Assembly: GCA_036897485.1 (NCBI GenBank)
Contig: JAYMTF010001694.1
Location: 1 to 21,829 of the forward strand
Length of the DNA stretch: 21,829 bases
DNA from: Pelargonium nanum
Taxonomy: Eukaryota > Streptophyta > Magnoliopsida > Geraniales > Geraniaceae
Direction: 5' to 3'
Below, piece after piece: positions 9,415 through 19,630 of the stretch (the first letter of the stretch is position 1; each line of letters starts with the position of its first letter). A program made the position numbers and the translations under genes. Under the pieces are notes generated by a model. It saw only the letters and a program-made list of their open reading frames with translations, was not told where the DNA came from and did no database searches.

Positions 9415-12400
9415 CTAATGGAATTGCATCTGTCTTCGGTTTCTCTCAAACCGGTCATAAGCTGACTTGGTTCGCAGGAAGAGCAAAAAGCTGGAAACCA
9501 GCCCCATCACGGAAATGCATCCCCACCATATGAAGGTCTCCTGATAGCATTTTCGGCCCATACAAACTGTAGCTTCCCTCAGCAGACCTTCCACCGGGTT
9601 AGAGCTATCGTCAACATTGGCATCGTAGACTATTGCTGCAAGTAGGCCGTAGAGGAGTGAGCCTATGGGAATGTTGGTTATGAGGATGTTGTAGTTTACA
9701 CCAGCACTGTTTGGCCCGAACAGCTCTGAAGTGACCGACACAGCTGCTGAGAACACAAAACCCGAGCTGAGGCCAATCAATGCCGTGCTGAGATGCAGGG
9801 ACATGCCACTTCCTGAAGCAGCTAGCAAGAAGAAGGCGATTGGCGTGGGCACTACAGCAACTGCAAACCACCCGGTTCTCCCAAAGTACAACTTGCTGAC
9901 ATTCAAACAATTATTCAGTATTCAGGTCAGTGACATTACTTGAAAAGTATATAAGAACTAGAAAATGCAATACATACTCACGCAGGAAGTCCGGGGCTGC
10001 TGCTAGAAGGCGACCAAAGAAGGAGCAAGAGGAGTACAAGGTAATGAGTTCACTGAGCTGAGAGTAGTAGCCTAGTGATTGTGCAATCTGGCCAAGGTTA
10101 TTGCTATACACCAACCCAATTGTACCTCCACAGAAATATGCCACATAGTAGAGCCAGAAGTCCCACCGGCTCAACAATACCCGAGCAGAATGTTCTTCGC
10201 CAAGCATCGTTACCCGATCCTTGTCCATGGCATTCAAGCAGCATCCATCGTCCCCGTCCCCATCCTCGTCTGGACGAGAATGTGAATCCTTGTTAGTGAC
10301 ATTGATTCTGTTCAAAATAGTAGGAGGTTCAGTCTCAATAAGTTCTTTGTGTAGCTGAAGATCATCCATGTCTACCAGATTGAAGCTGTTGGAGATATCG
10401 AAATGGAGCTTCGAGAGGATGGAGCGACGAGCCCAGTCCCGAGCATAGACAATGCCAGGGACAGCAATTGGTAGGAGTAAAAGAACAAGAGCTCCGACAA
10501 AGAGGTAACGAGCTCTTGATGCAGTGGAAGCAAATGAACTGAGGAGGAGGAGGTAGAGGCCGGTGATAACGGCCAAGATGTTGAGGAAAAGGAAAGTGAG
10601 GGAGTCGCGGCGGACGGTGGCGGCGTCGGGAGGATGGAAGGACGGTTGCCGGAGGATGGGGAGGAGAGCGAGGCCGGATGTGAAGAGGGGAAGGAGAGCA
10701 TTAAGGAAAAGATAGATGGCGTCATTGGAAGGGTCAATGGCAGTGGCAATGAGGGTGTAAAGAGCAGCACTAACACCATTGAAACTGATGGAGAGGGACA
10801 ATGCAAGTGCACGGTTGGCTTGGAAATTTCGGATGCAGAGAACAAAGCATACTGTGTTGAACCAGCAGATGCTGCACCCAGCCAGCAAACACAGAACAAA
10901 TACCTGATATACACATTCATAGTAGTTTCATACCCAAAATTTATAAAATTAATTTATGAACCATAATAAAAAAATAATTATTAATCCTGAACTTCTTTTT
11001 TAACTCAAAATAATATATGAATTTTCGTGTTTCGATACAATTTAATTCATGAACTTTGCATATTGATTCAGTTTGGTACATGAACTTTTGATATAAGCTC
11101 TAAATATTATGACCATTTTGGGTTAAAAAAAATTCAAGAAACAAATTGGATCATTTACCTGTAAAAAATAATTGGCTCAAAAAGAGTATCTATGCTGTTT
11201 AGTTTGTCACGCATGCATGCATTTTCAACAATATTCTAAAAATGAGCAGGTTAATATTCTTTAAATTTGTTGTAACAAAAGCACGAAAATTTATAAAGTA
11301 TAGTGTAAGTCGCTTTAAACTTTACAAAATTAGAAAAGTAGACGCTTGTGCTAGGATGGAGCCATGGAGGGAGTGTTCATTATATTATGTGTTATTTCCC
11401 ATGTCCAAAAATATACGCAATTTGTTATTATAAAAAAAACTTATATCTATTTATTAATTATGCGTGAATTATCAACAACCCTCTTACCATTATCGTATAA
11501 CGATACGATGTACAATAGTTAGCTTGAACTAGATCTATTTTAAAAGTTTTCTTAATCTTAACATTTTCAGTGTTAGTTTATGCATGTTCTCGTGATTTGG
11601 ATCTTATGTTAATGTTACGGCATTGATAATCTAGGTTCTGACAGGAAAGAAATGTTTTTCTCTTGATTTTTACTACTTGATATAAAGTATAAACATATAA
11701 AGTGTGTAGGAGAAAATTCAACCCAAACTTCTTTTTATTATAAGAATACTATTTATTATTTATATATAAATAAATTCTTAAAAAAGTAAACAACATTTAT
11801 TTTAGTATATTTAACTCAACATGCAATTCTAATGGTGATTAGACACTTGGCTCAAGTACTATTAATTGTATTAGTGTAGCAAATAATTAATAAATTAACA
11901 AGGAAAGACTATAGATAGTTTGTAGTGGTGTTCAAGTCATGACCACTAAATAAGATGGACCAAATGGGACCAAAATGAGAAATAAATGAACTAAATGTGA
12001 TTCAATTTCACATATCACATAAAGGTTTTAGTTTGTTGCATTTTGGTGGCGTTTTGGATGGACCAAACCAAGGAAAGAAAAAAAGCAAAGCAACATTGTA
12101 GGAGATGGTTGGTGGAACGTTGCGATTTTAGTTGGGGTTGTTAAGCAAAAAGCACTGAAACAAATGATTCAAAAAAATTTAAAAAATTTTAAAAAAAAAT
12201 TACCAGGAGATAAGGCAAGACGATGAGTTGTTGAATGAGAAGCCATTGAAGAGTGTAAGCGAAGGAACCTAACAGAGCCGCCATGAACAGCACCACCCAC
12301 AGCGGAAAGTGGATGAGAGAGACGCCGGAGCACCACCCGAACGCCTTCCCCATATCGGACGCCACCGACAAGTAGTTGAGCTGTACTTGCGATATTCCGA

Positions 12401-12527
12401 GCACTCCTTTCATCGTCGACGAGTAGCTCGAGAAATCGAAGTTCGTTCCCGTAAATGCCTGTATCCATGTCGTCGCCACCAGAATCATCCACTTCCTAGA
12501 CTCTTCTCCGTCAACACTGCGATCCAT
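9415..12527 (-). CDS. NFD4-like / nodulin-like major facilitator superfamily transporter
   Basis: Three exons (12204-12527, 9978-10903, 9415-9895) join to 576 residues plus a stop. The family has an N-terminal nodulin-like MFS domain and a C-terminal MFS half, about 12 membrane segments, and includes NUCLEAR FUSION DEFECTIVE 4; substrates are mostly unknown. Visible marks are TNFDFSSYSSTMK (28-40), NYLSVASDMGKAFGWCSG (51-68), AGCSICWFNTVCFVLCIRNF in the second exon, RWDFWLYYVAYFCGG from about 354, ELFGPNSAGVNYNILITNIP from about 474, and CMGRKCYQETFIWWG near the C terminus. The central loop is hydrophilic, with an acidic run DEDGDGDDG near 320-328. I set the second donor at GTATGT (9977-9972), not the overlapping GTGAGT, because only that keeps phase and gives the family motif LRDKLYFGRTGW. 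ATG 12527 is the first in frame. Intron 1 is about 1.3 kb. Membrane location is inferred from the family. Confidence 0.9.
10988..11100. repeat. ~31-bp imperfect tandem repeat (tgaacttt-type) in MFS gene intron 1
   Basis: The motif tgaactt/tgaattt starts at 10988, 11018, 11050 and 11081, giving units of 30-32 bases with variable linkers such as cagtttggtaca and caatttaattca. From memory, runs built on ctgaactttg plus a linker like aatttggtcc are a common dispersed tandem repeat of dicot introns and spacers. The remainder of this intron (10904-12203) is AT-rich. I see only a weak Stowaway-like string near 11355-11415 in it. Confidence 0.6.
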
Positions 12528-12894
12528 CGATTCTGTTTCAACAATCAATTTCTGGATCTAAACATAATCGAATTTGCAGAATCTGGAACAGCTAGAATCT
12601 GAAAAATCTGTTTACTTCATTTATATATCATATGACCGACGGATCGATCTCCGACTTCTCGCTGCCTAATTGACTGCCTTCCACTTTTAAGCAATTTTGG
12701 TAGTTTTGAGTCGTATCCCATTTTCCATGCATTTTATATGCCATTGTGTATGAAATTGAAATAAAATATGAATTTGAGATCCCAATCCAGCCACGACCAC
12801 TACAACAACTTTTTAATTTCCTCTACCTATACAAAGAATATATGTAGTGTGCACAAATGTTTATTTAGAAAAAAAATCTCGGTAAGCGTCCACC
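12528..12894. other. 5' flank of the MFS gene
   Basis: The first about 100 bases upstream of the ATG (12528-12627) are the likely leader and core promoter. Further out (12628-12894) the sequence is AT-rich with no ORF. The string cactacaacaac near 12797 looks like a CACTA-type terminus, but I could not pair it with another end at a sensible distance. Confidence 0.45.
12620..12627 (-). promoter_or_regulatory. TATA box candidate of the MFS gene
   Basis: On the minus strand this reads TATATAAA, an excellent plant TATA box, about 95 bases upstream of the ATG at 12527. This predicts a transcription start near 12590 and a leader of roughly 60 bases. Called from motif and spacing only. Confidence 0.55.
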
Positions 12895-13225
12895 AATGTA
12901 GATAATGTCACTTCATTAATTAACACTTATATTCGCGAGGTTTTTTAAAACCACCGGTAAGATACACACGAAATACGTGCAAGAATTTAAGCGTGTAGAG
13001 CGTCCGCTCGGATCCATTTATTTTGTGTCTTGATTGAGAGTTTCGGTTAATAAATTATGACTGAGATTTTATGCACACTATTTATTTATTTATGGATATT
13101 GCAATGAGTGTCTGGAATCTAAGTCAAGATACAAAATAAATGAATCCTGACGGGTATAGATGTTAATTGATGAGCTAACATCACCTCGGCATAAATTTAT
13201 TGGTTGAGACTCTCAACCAATAAAT
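12895..13225. repeat. Fold-back (inverted-repeat) dispersed element, second copy of the 5.7-kb family
   Basis: Arms at 13010-13038 and 13119-13147 are inverted copies of each other, 29 bases with 4 mismatches (each reads GGATYCATTTATTTTGTRTC in one orientation). An outer pair, 12903-12932 against 13155-13184, is also inverted and more diverged (AATTAACA core). The right arm is homologous to 5651-5774. At the right edge a perfect hairpin has 14-base arms, atttattggttgag (13195-13208) and its complement (13212-13225), around ACT. The structure suggests a non-autonomous fold-back or MITE element with no coding capacity. Confidence 0.6.
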
Positions 13226-13265
13226 CATAGCTAAAATTCTTTTTTCTCTAATCCAACACCATCTT

Positions 13266-13504
13266 CCACGACGTTAATAGCGACGGATTGCCCATTGTAT
13301 AGTCCGTTGTTAATAGTGACAAATTTTTCGTCGTGCAGTCCGTCGTTAATAGCGACGGATGTTCTATCATACAGTGCGCAGTTAACAACGACTGATTGTC
13401 GTCAGTGTTCATCAACGACGAGCCCAATAGACCGTCGCCTCGTCCGTCGTTGACGACTTTAGCAATGGAACATTCCGTCGCTGATAACTGTTTCTCTTTT
13501 AGTG
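13266..13504. mobile_element. CACTA-like element remnant with 36-bp subterminal repeats
   Basis: The motif gttaatagcgacgga or variants starts at 13273, 13309, 13345 and 13381, an exact 36-base period. More decayed copies follow up to about 13460 (cgtcgttgacga, ccgtcgctgataa). Tandem repeats built on TAGCGACGGA are typical of subterminal regions of plant CACTA (En/Spm) transposons. The block ends in ctcttttagtg, with tagtg at 13500-13504, the inverted CACTA terminus. The opposite terminus was not found, so this is a fragment or a non-autonomous relic. The 36-base period leaves a 12-residue pattern in a shadow reading frame, which is not a gene. Confidence 0.55.
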
Positions 13505-14820
13505 TACATTGTTCATGCAATTTTTATTCACTTTAAGAAAATACTCCATTTCTTTTAATTCTCCTGCTGGAATGTCTGATTATTTGTTGTTGATCACAAG
13601 TAACTGTAAAATAAAAATAGCCCAAACACAAACCAATCCTTCTTTTCTTTCTTGTTTGATTGGTTGAGAAGTTGAGATGTAGAGTGGAGTAATAACAGTA
13701 GCAGTAGTGGCCTACTCAACCACATGTCAAAGCTATTGACCTTGTGACTGTTGGGTTGGGCTCACTCAGTTTGGGAAGTTTAGGTTCTAACTGTGGCTTC
13801 TCACCATCCGTCCGTCCTCACTGGAAATGGAAATGTAAGCGTATCAGTAAATCTGGCTGCAAATTGCAAAACATCTGTATCATTCACAATCAATTCATGC
13901 ATGTGTATCTGTTGTGTTTGTCTTCGATATATTTATAAATATGTCGCGTTCGAGTTTAATATATGTGTTGTATTCGTGTTGGACCTTTGAAACACGCACG
14001 ACACATTTACACGATTGATGTTAAAACAATAACTTAATACTATCGAATCATATCCTAGATTCATCACTAAACCTCTTCTCTTATTTGTCTCTCCTTGTTT
14101 TCCCACACCTATCGGCTAAATCTGCTGCGCTTAAGATAAAAGAGTGAAATCGGAGAATGAGAGTAGCATCAACTGAAACTCACATCATCTCTCGTTTGAA
14201 GCAAAACCAACACGAATACAACGCGCCAACACGAGCACACAGGCCTTCTAGTGTGAAACGAATATGTTTTCCTGTAAAACATAGTCTTGGCGACAGGGAT
14301 TACCAAATGGGGACCAGTACAAGCACATATATGTGTTCCCAATAACTCAAGGGTTTTAAGGAACTTAATGAGACAAAGATCCCATTCATTGTCAGGAATA
14401 AATCAACGTCTTATAAGGCAAATTCCTGCTATCTCCGAAGATGCTAAATACAAAGAGTATGTAAGAGCTCTGACCTGTGTTTTCCTCGTCTTCTCAACAT
14501 CAAGATTGTGATGCAACTCCCGGGTTTTTCTAGCAAATGAAACACATGATTATAAGTAGTCTGCTATGTTTCATAATCAAATACAGGCACAAAGTAGCAG
14601 TTGCAGCCTAACCAGGGAAAACAATTAAGGCCCTTTGTGAAATTTTGTGAGAAAATTAGAATATCATTTAATCAATCTGTACAGACACCATTAACGAGTT
14701 CGACAATATTATACATAAATCAGGAGATCCTGTACATCATAATAATACCAAATCCAAATGTTACTACAGCAAAAAACTAAATATAGAGCCATTTTTTCAC
14801 TTCCTGTATTTATTTCCTTT
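13505..14820. other. Intergenic spacer between CACTA remnant and DUF1005 gene
   Basis: I see no supported gene here. Around 13920-14020 there is a short GTCGCG/CACGCACGAC-rich run related in flavour to 3130-3620. The part nearest the DUF1005 stop (about 14640-14820) presumably contains its 3' UTR on the minus strand. Small ORFs in both directions lack recognisable domains and have no plausible splice context. Confidence 0.5.
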
Positions 14821-16388
14821 TCACCAAGAATGACGTGACCCTCTCCTAATCCTCCTTCGGAAACGGAAAGGCTTACACGCCTCAATACTTAGATCGACAG
14901 CTGCAGCAAGTGCCATAAAGATGGCGGCATCCTCCACGCAAGTCACATGCCGCATGGCCAGTTGTACCATTGGCTTGCTGCTCTTCCCTTCCCCTTGCAC
15001 TCTACAGCTCATGACAAACCCGCCCGTAACTGGAGTCAACGCTGAAAAGTCTCCGCTGCTCTGTGGACTCGGTATAGGAGCTGGTACTGCCTGCATTTGT
15101 CTGTCAGTGTCGATGAAAAACTCCCCACCCTTTTCAGCACTGATATATATCTCTGACATGAGACGCTCGCCTCCCTCCTGCCCTTCGGATAGGAGGTGAA
15201 AGCGGCAACAAATAGAATCTCTCATTCCACGTTCACGCCACGCCTCAAGCTTTCCCCATGGCTGCCAGCTATCAGGCCTGCAACCATCAGACCGAACAAT
15301 CAACCAAGCTCCTGGGTTAGACCTCGCCACCCAATCACAACCTGTTGATGGCACAAATGGAGTTGTTATGAAGGCTGCTGCAACAGCCGAACCAGAGAGA
15401 TCATGTATCTTCACCTTCCATCCCTTCCTTTCTCTCCTCTCTGTCTCCAGGTCAGAACTGTCTGCAGAACTCGACCAATTGATACTCAATGGGTCCACCA
15501 GAGATACCCTGCCCATTTATTACATCTATCAAAAACAAATTGGTAAAACTAACGGTTCGAGATATAGAACCAAGTTCCATAACTAAAGACAAAATACCCA
15601 CAAGAGTATGACACAAACCACTTCCAATGCACAACATTGTTCATATAAACAATATTCTTTAACAAAAAAGCAAGTTTGAGGATCCAACTTTTTTAATGAC
15701 TACTTGTTTTCCTTATATATCACCCATTAATAAAATTTAAAAATTAACAGAATGTAAAAGACATCGCGTGTTTACATCACCTGTCACGACTGAACTTGCA
15801 ACTAAAAATAGGTTGCTTGATGGATCCCTGAAGCTGAACTATCTGAGGGCTCAATGTGGTCACGTCTTCGAACTGGAAAACATATCTTGGATCCGGATCC
15901 AATTTCACTCTCAGATGAAGTTCAACCCATGGTTTTTTACAATCCTGCTTGTTTTTTCCAATACCTATCCACCCGTTGAAAAGAATCAATGGCTTCCCTT
16001 CACTCCATTCAGGACCTACGGCCAATCTAAATGTTCCAATCTGGTGTCTTTTGATGCCAACACCACAATGACTTCCCTTCCTCCCAGTGAATAGTGTAAT
16101 CTCAAGATGTGCTTGAGGGTTATAGAAACAGCCTGGTGCTAATAATGCTTTCAGATCAGAATCTTCAAGATAAAAACTTGATGCAATGCTGTGAGCATCA
16201 GGTGTAGCTTCAGGAGATGATACTAAGGGGACAGATGATGTTTGAACAGGGAAACCTCGAAGACGTATCTCACATAAACATGGTGGAGATAAGGCCTGAA
16301 CTTGCGATGTTGTAGTACTTAAAGCTCCTCCAGGAATCCTCAGCCCCAGTGAGCCTACTGACAACCTGATAAAAGCCTTAGGATCCAT
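14821..16388 (-). CDS. ASG1: DUF1005 family protein, ASG1-like
   Basis: Two exons, 15781-16388 and 14821-15508, join through a GT..AG intron (split Arg codon, AG|G) to 431 residues. The start MDPKAFIRLSVGSLGLRIPG, followed by PPCLCEIRLRGFPVQT, is the hallmark of plant DUF1005 proteins, and the domain spans essentially the whole length. Other visible parts are the Cys/Phe/Tyr-rich FYLEDSDLKALL region, the GWIGIGKNK stretch, DWVARSNPGAWLIVRSDGC and LEAWRERG in the second exon, then the conserved MALAAAVDLSIEACKPFR near the end and a basic tail RFRRRIRRGSRHSW. Molecular function is unknown; Arabidopsis and potato ASG1 are reported as stress- and ABA-regulated, plasma-membrane-associated proteins. 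No membrane segment is evident here. The symbol rests on sequence style plus the AUG7-XPT-ASG1 neighbourhood remembered from Arabidopsis (At5g17640); a paralogue is possible. Confidence 0.88.
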
Positions 16389-16463
16389 TATGGTTACAAG
16401 GCTTTCCTCATTGGAACAACTCTAATCTTGGACAACTCAAGAACACGTTGCATCAGTTGACAG
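16389..16463 (-). other. DUF1005 gene 5' leader segment with a 19-codon uORF
   Basis: On the minus strand an acceptor-like gtattgtcag ends at 16464, leaving a 75-base leader before the start codon at 16388. Within it, ATG at 16453 opens a 19-residue ORF (begins MQRVLELSKIR) that stops at 16394-16396, five bases before the main ATG. The acceptor suggests that the rest of the leader is spliced from upstream. The whole assignment is inference from sequence context. Confidence 0.4.
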
Positions 16464-18174
16464 CTGACAATACACCAGAAATAAATTGTATAAGCATGCA
16501 CTCGAAATGTTGTAAACGTCGATAAGACACATGATTTGCAAGGAAATGGGTTTTATATGCCATGAATCTATTTCAAAACTAATGCCAACGAGTTTTAAGC
16601 ACTGGCCTAAGAAAAATGCATCAAAATTTTCTTAATTTCACGTAAACCAGAAACCGCTTCAGGAGTCATCAAATCTTTCATAGAAAAAAATTTGACTAAC
16701 TTGAGTAGGAAGGGCACAAAGCTTAAGATCCAAGAAAATAACAATGTTATTGAACACCAAGAAACAATAAAATATCACTCATCAGTTTTATAATGTTTTT
16801 TTATAATGTTTATTTACATAAGATGGAATTTAAAACTTTAAATGAAAAACCATACACTACTATATATTTATAACATAATATAGAAAGCATAACCAAATTC
16901 TCCATTGATAACATATGTATCTTTTAATATAAAGGCACTGACGCCTTAGAGGCAAATAGAAAGAACAGGCAGAAAGTTTTCGCAACTTTATACACGTAAG
17001 AAAGGAGATAAAAAGAAGAAATATTCGTTTATCTGTTGAAGATAAAAGATGAATATTGCATACCTTAGGATAAACTATCTGAGAATGAAATAAATATAAA
17101 CAGCGACAAGAATTATAAATATGACTTGCAAAATCAGGGACAAGTATCTACAAGGCATACCATTTAGGATTATCAGCCACCTCAGTACTAAACTAATTAC
17201 ATGTTGATAGATATTGATCCATTGAGAAGTGTTATTGCAGGACATAGAATTGCATATAGGATGACGTCTAGGAAAGACTTTCATCTATTAAAGTGAGAAG
17301 CAAAAGACGCTTTGAATATTATCAAATTTGATATTTACCAATTACTTTGATGCTAAAGGAGCACTACCAATTTCTATGCAACATAATTGCTACATTTGAA
17401 TAATAATGTTGCAACAGATAACATCAAATAATATCAGGACAACTTTGTCTATCAGAAAGAACGAACCTGGCCTCCCCCACATGTAAAGGAGTTCACACAA
17501 TATGATTCAATCTAAGAACAACAAAGACAAAAGCAAATTAAGTAGATTTTTAGAGGTGCAACATCCCATTTTTATTACCTCAGGAATTATTTTCAAGTTA
17601 AAACATGCACCACTTGGAATTAAGAGTGGAAGGTTTGCCTTGCCAAGCTCCAAACCTTTATTGTCTATACTCCACATGAGGAACATTGTAGGAAGAGTAA
17701 ATCAATTTCCCAATAATTACTGATAGTGCCTAGTAAGTATATCATTTGCTCCATGTCCAATCATTTCTGGGCCCACGATAATAAACTTGTCCTGGTCTTA
17801 TTTACTGTAATGTCATTATCTGCAGTTCTGCACCATCATGGCAATTGTGGAAGCAATTAGGGTTCTTCTAGCATGTCTGCCAATCATGCAACTAATTGGC
17901 AAAAACCATGGCATGAATAGGCAAGAAAAGTGGGTGGCCAGGAGAACTACTGACTTGTAGCTAACTAACTCTATGCAGTCAGTCTATTATTCATGTGGTC
18001 ATATTATATGCTGGGTACTATACTGGTCTATACTGTACGTTATGTACCTAATAGTCTGTAAATGGTACATATTCTGAAGAATCTTAGAGTTGTATTTTTT
18101 ACCATAGATTTAGGACTGTTTTTGAGAGCCATTATAAGCTTTTTATAGGGTTAACTAGTACACTTGGATAATCG
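16464..18174. other. Probable leader intron of the DUF1005 gene, part 1
   Basis: This AT-rich stretch carries no supported gene. If the splice sites at 16464 and 19401 are used together it is intronic on the minus strand. A 39-codon plus-strand ORF at about 17837-17956 (VEAIRVLLAC) is faintly like the Copia reverse-transcriptase motif EAIRxLLA, but the match ends there and I do not call it. A possible plus-strand ORF at 17502-17723 has no recognisable domain. Confidence 0.35.
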
Positions 18175-18430
18175 CCTAAGGTAATTAGTGACCATGTAAG
18201 GGAATGTGAGAGAATTCAATTAGGAGAAACTAAAAAGGATAGGCCTACCGTAGAAAGAATTAGTAAGAAAAGACATGAAAACGCACTGCTTAACGGAGGA
18301 GAGAGCATTAGATAGGACAAAGAGGAGAAGGAGATTATGAGCAGAAGATCCTAATGAGTTTTGCTATAAAAAAAACATGTAACCAACCCCAACATTGTTT
18401 GGGAAATGACATGATTATTGTTGTTGTGTA
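18175..18430 (+). mobile_element. RTE-type LINE (non-LTR retrotransposon) 3' end, decayed
   Basis: Plus-strand frames read VRECERIQLGETKKDRP (about 18195-18245), then, after a frameshift and stops, KELVRKDMKTHCLTEERALD and AEDPN, up to about 18357. This matches the C-terminal reverse-transcriptase end of plant RTE LINEs, where VRRCE..., KDLK..LTE..ALDR..W and ADP are typical. It is followed by catgtaaccaaccccaaca, tttggga and a TTG-rich tail (ttattgttgttgtg), the well-known 3' end of such elements. Stops and a frameshift make it non-functional, and the rest of the LINE is absent: a 5'-truncated insertion. Confidence 0.75.
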
Positions 18431-18465
18431 TTCTCCCATAAGTTCATAAACCCATTTTCATATAG

Positions 18466-18756
18466 GATCTACAGCCACTTGGCAAGCCAACTATTTCTCT
18501 CGCTAATATCAAGAAAAGAGACATTAGATTGTGGCTCAACGTCTACGCAGCTGAATTCAAACACACCGTTTCTTCCAATGATATGTTACTTCCTTCCATA
18601 ACCTTTCCTTTGTATCTTATTAATAATGAGAAAGCAGAAAACAATTGGTTACAAGAGGATGCAGCCTATAAGCTTTCTATTTGCTTCAATCCAAAAACCC
18701 ACAAGGTTGTTCGATAATGGGCAGAAGGGTCAGCTCCCAAGCCTCAACAAGAGTGA
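18466..18756 (+). pseudogene. Unidentified coding-like relic, possible exon of a pseudogene
   Basis: After an acceptor-like ttttcatatag, an open frame of 83 codons runs from GAT at 18466 to a TAA at 18715-18717. Read past that stop, the same frame continues WAEGSAPKPQQE to a TGA at 18754-18756. The peptide (begins DLQPLGKPTISLANIKKRD, later IRLWLNVYAAEFKHTV) has the composition of real protein rather than AT-rich noise, unlike nearby frames. No upstream exon or start was found, and it begins just after the LINE tail. I do not recognise the family. It could be a captured gene fragment, the last exon of a decayed gene, or chance. Confidence 0.35.
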
Positions 18757-19401
18757 AAGATCGATAAATTGGCATGTACGCCCAGCACGAGTAATCAAAT
18801 GAGTTTGTTGGAAGGTCAGTCTGACAATATAAATGATTCTATCATCAATTGTCGAAACTTACAGTGAACTTTATTCCAGACACAACATCTGGCTGGAAGG
18901 ATCTCTCAGGAAACTAAATAAGTTAAAACATTAGATAATAAGCAAAGCCATTAATTATTCACATATTTTCGCCACAGAAGGACCCAAGTTCAACATTGTA
19001 TTTAGGTCTATGCTTGAGATAGAGCTTGTGGAAACTGAAATGAGAAACTGGAAAAATGAGGCAGTTTAGAGGAGGGCAAAGACAATTGAAATAAACAACC
19101 AATTCACAATGAAATTCAAATTGCATCCCTCACACAACAAACTACAATTTCAAGTAAAGATTCAAACAAGTTTTAGGTTAAAAAAAAAAAAAAAAACAAG
19201 CAACAAAACCTAACAGCAGTTATTGTGGACAAACAAAAGCAGAAACAAAAGGATAAGGAAAAAGCACACAAAAAGTGATGCATATGCAACATAGATGAAC
19301 AAGGATCAAGAAAATTAACAATCAAATAGAGGTTTAAGAACAAGAACAAGAAGAAAATTGGGGAAAAGGAAAAAACTGGGAGAGGAAGAGCAAGAGCATA
19401 C
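18757..19401. other. Probable leader intron of the DUF1005 gene, part 2
   Basis: The stretch is A-rich on the plus strand and carries a 17-base poly-A run at 19180-19196. No ORF or RNA gene is supported. On the minus strand it would be the T-rich first part of the leader intron whose donor is at 19401-19400. Confidence 0.35.
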
Positions 19402-19630
19402 CTTTAGTAAGAAAATGGAGGAATGGATGGAACAGAGGAAAGAAGAAATCTGTGCCTCCAAAAATTCCTAAAAACCACGAAACAACAAATCCAAATACAC
19501 TTGGCACACCATGAATTCAATAGAAAGAAAGCAGAGAGAGAGAGATGTCCCACCAGAACAAACCTGTGGTTGTGGAAACAAAATACCCAAAATGTTCCAT
19601 TGCCACCTCAATTCACTCTTCTTCACTAAT
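19402..19630 (-). other. Probable first non-coding exon of the DUF1005 gene
   Basis: On the minus strand a donor AAAG|GTATGC sits at 19402/19401. It is preceded by a pyrimidine-rich, CT-repeat-containing stretch (tctctctctctc at about 19533-19545), a pattern common in plant 5' leaders. Upstream, around 19650-19660, lies an AT-rich tatata string that could serve as a weak TATA box. Splicing to 16463 would remove an intron of about 2.9 kb. It could instead belong to an unrelated transcript. Confidence 0.35.

Noticed and set aside
9611..10966. Long ORFs in other frames overlapping the MFS gene on both strands
   Set aside because: They are shadows of GC-richer coding exons; only the spliced frame shows family motifs and correct intron phases.
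11355..11415. Stowaway MITE termini (tggagggagt and tatttcccatgtccaaaa) in the MFS intron
   Set aside because: The two strings face outward rather than inward and no partner ends or TA duplications were found nearby.
13266..13460. Evenly spaced repeats as a CRISPR array
   Set aside because: The units are contiguous, imperfect and without unique spacers, and the genome is a plant's.
13248..13520. 90-codon minus-strand ORF with a repeated SLLTTD pattern as a repeat protein
   Set aside because: The 12-residue pattern is the translation of a 36-base CACTA-type DNA repeat with no start context, splice support or known domain.
17837..17956. Copia reverse-transcriptase fragment (VEAIRVLLAC)
   Set aside because: Only about eight residues resemble the motif. 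The following QMDVKSAFLNG-type block is absent and the flanks give no further match.
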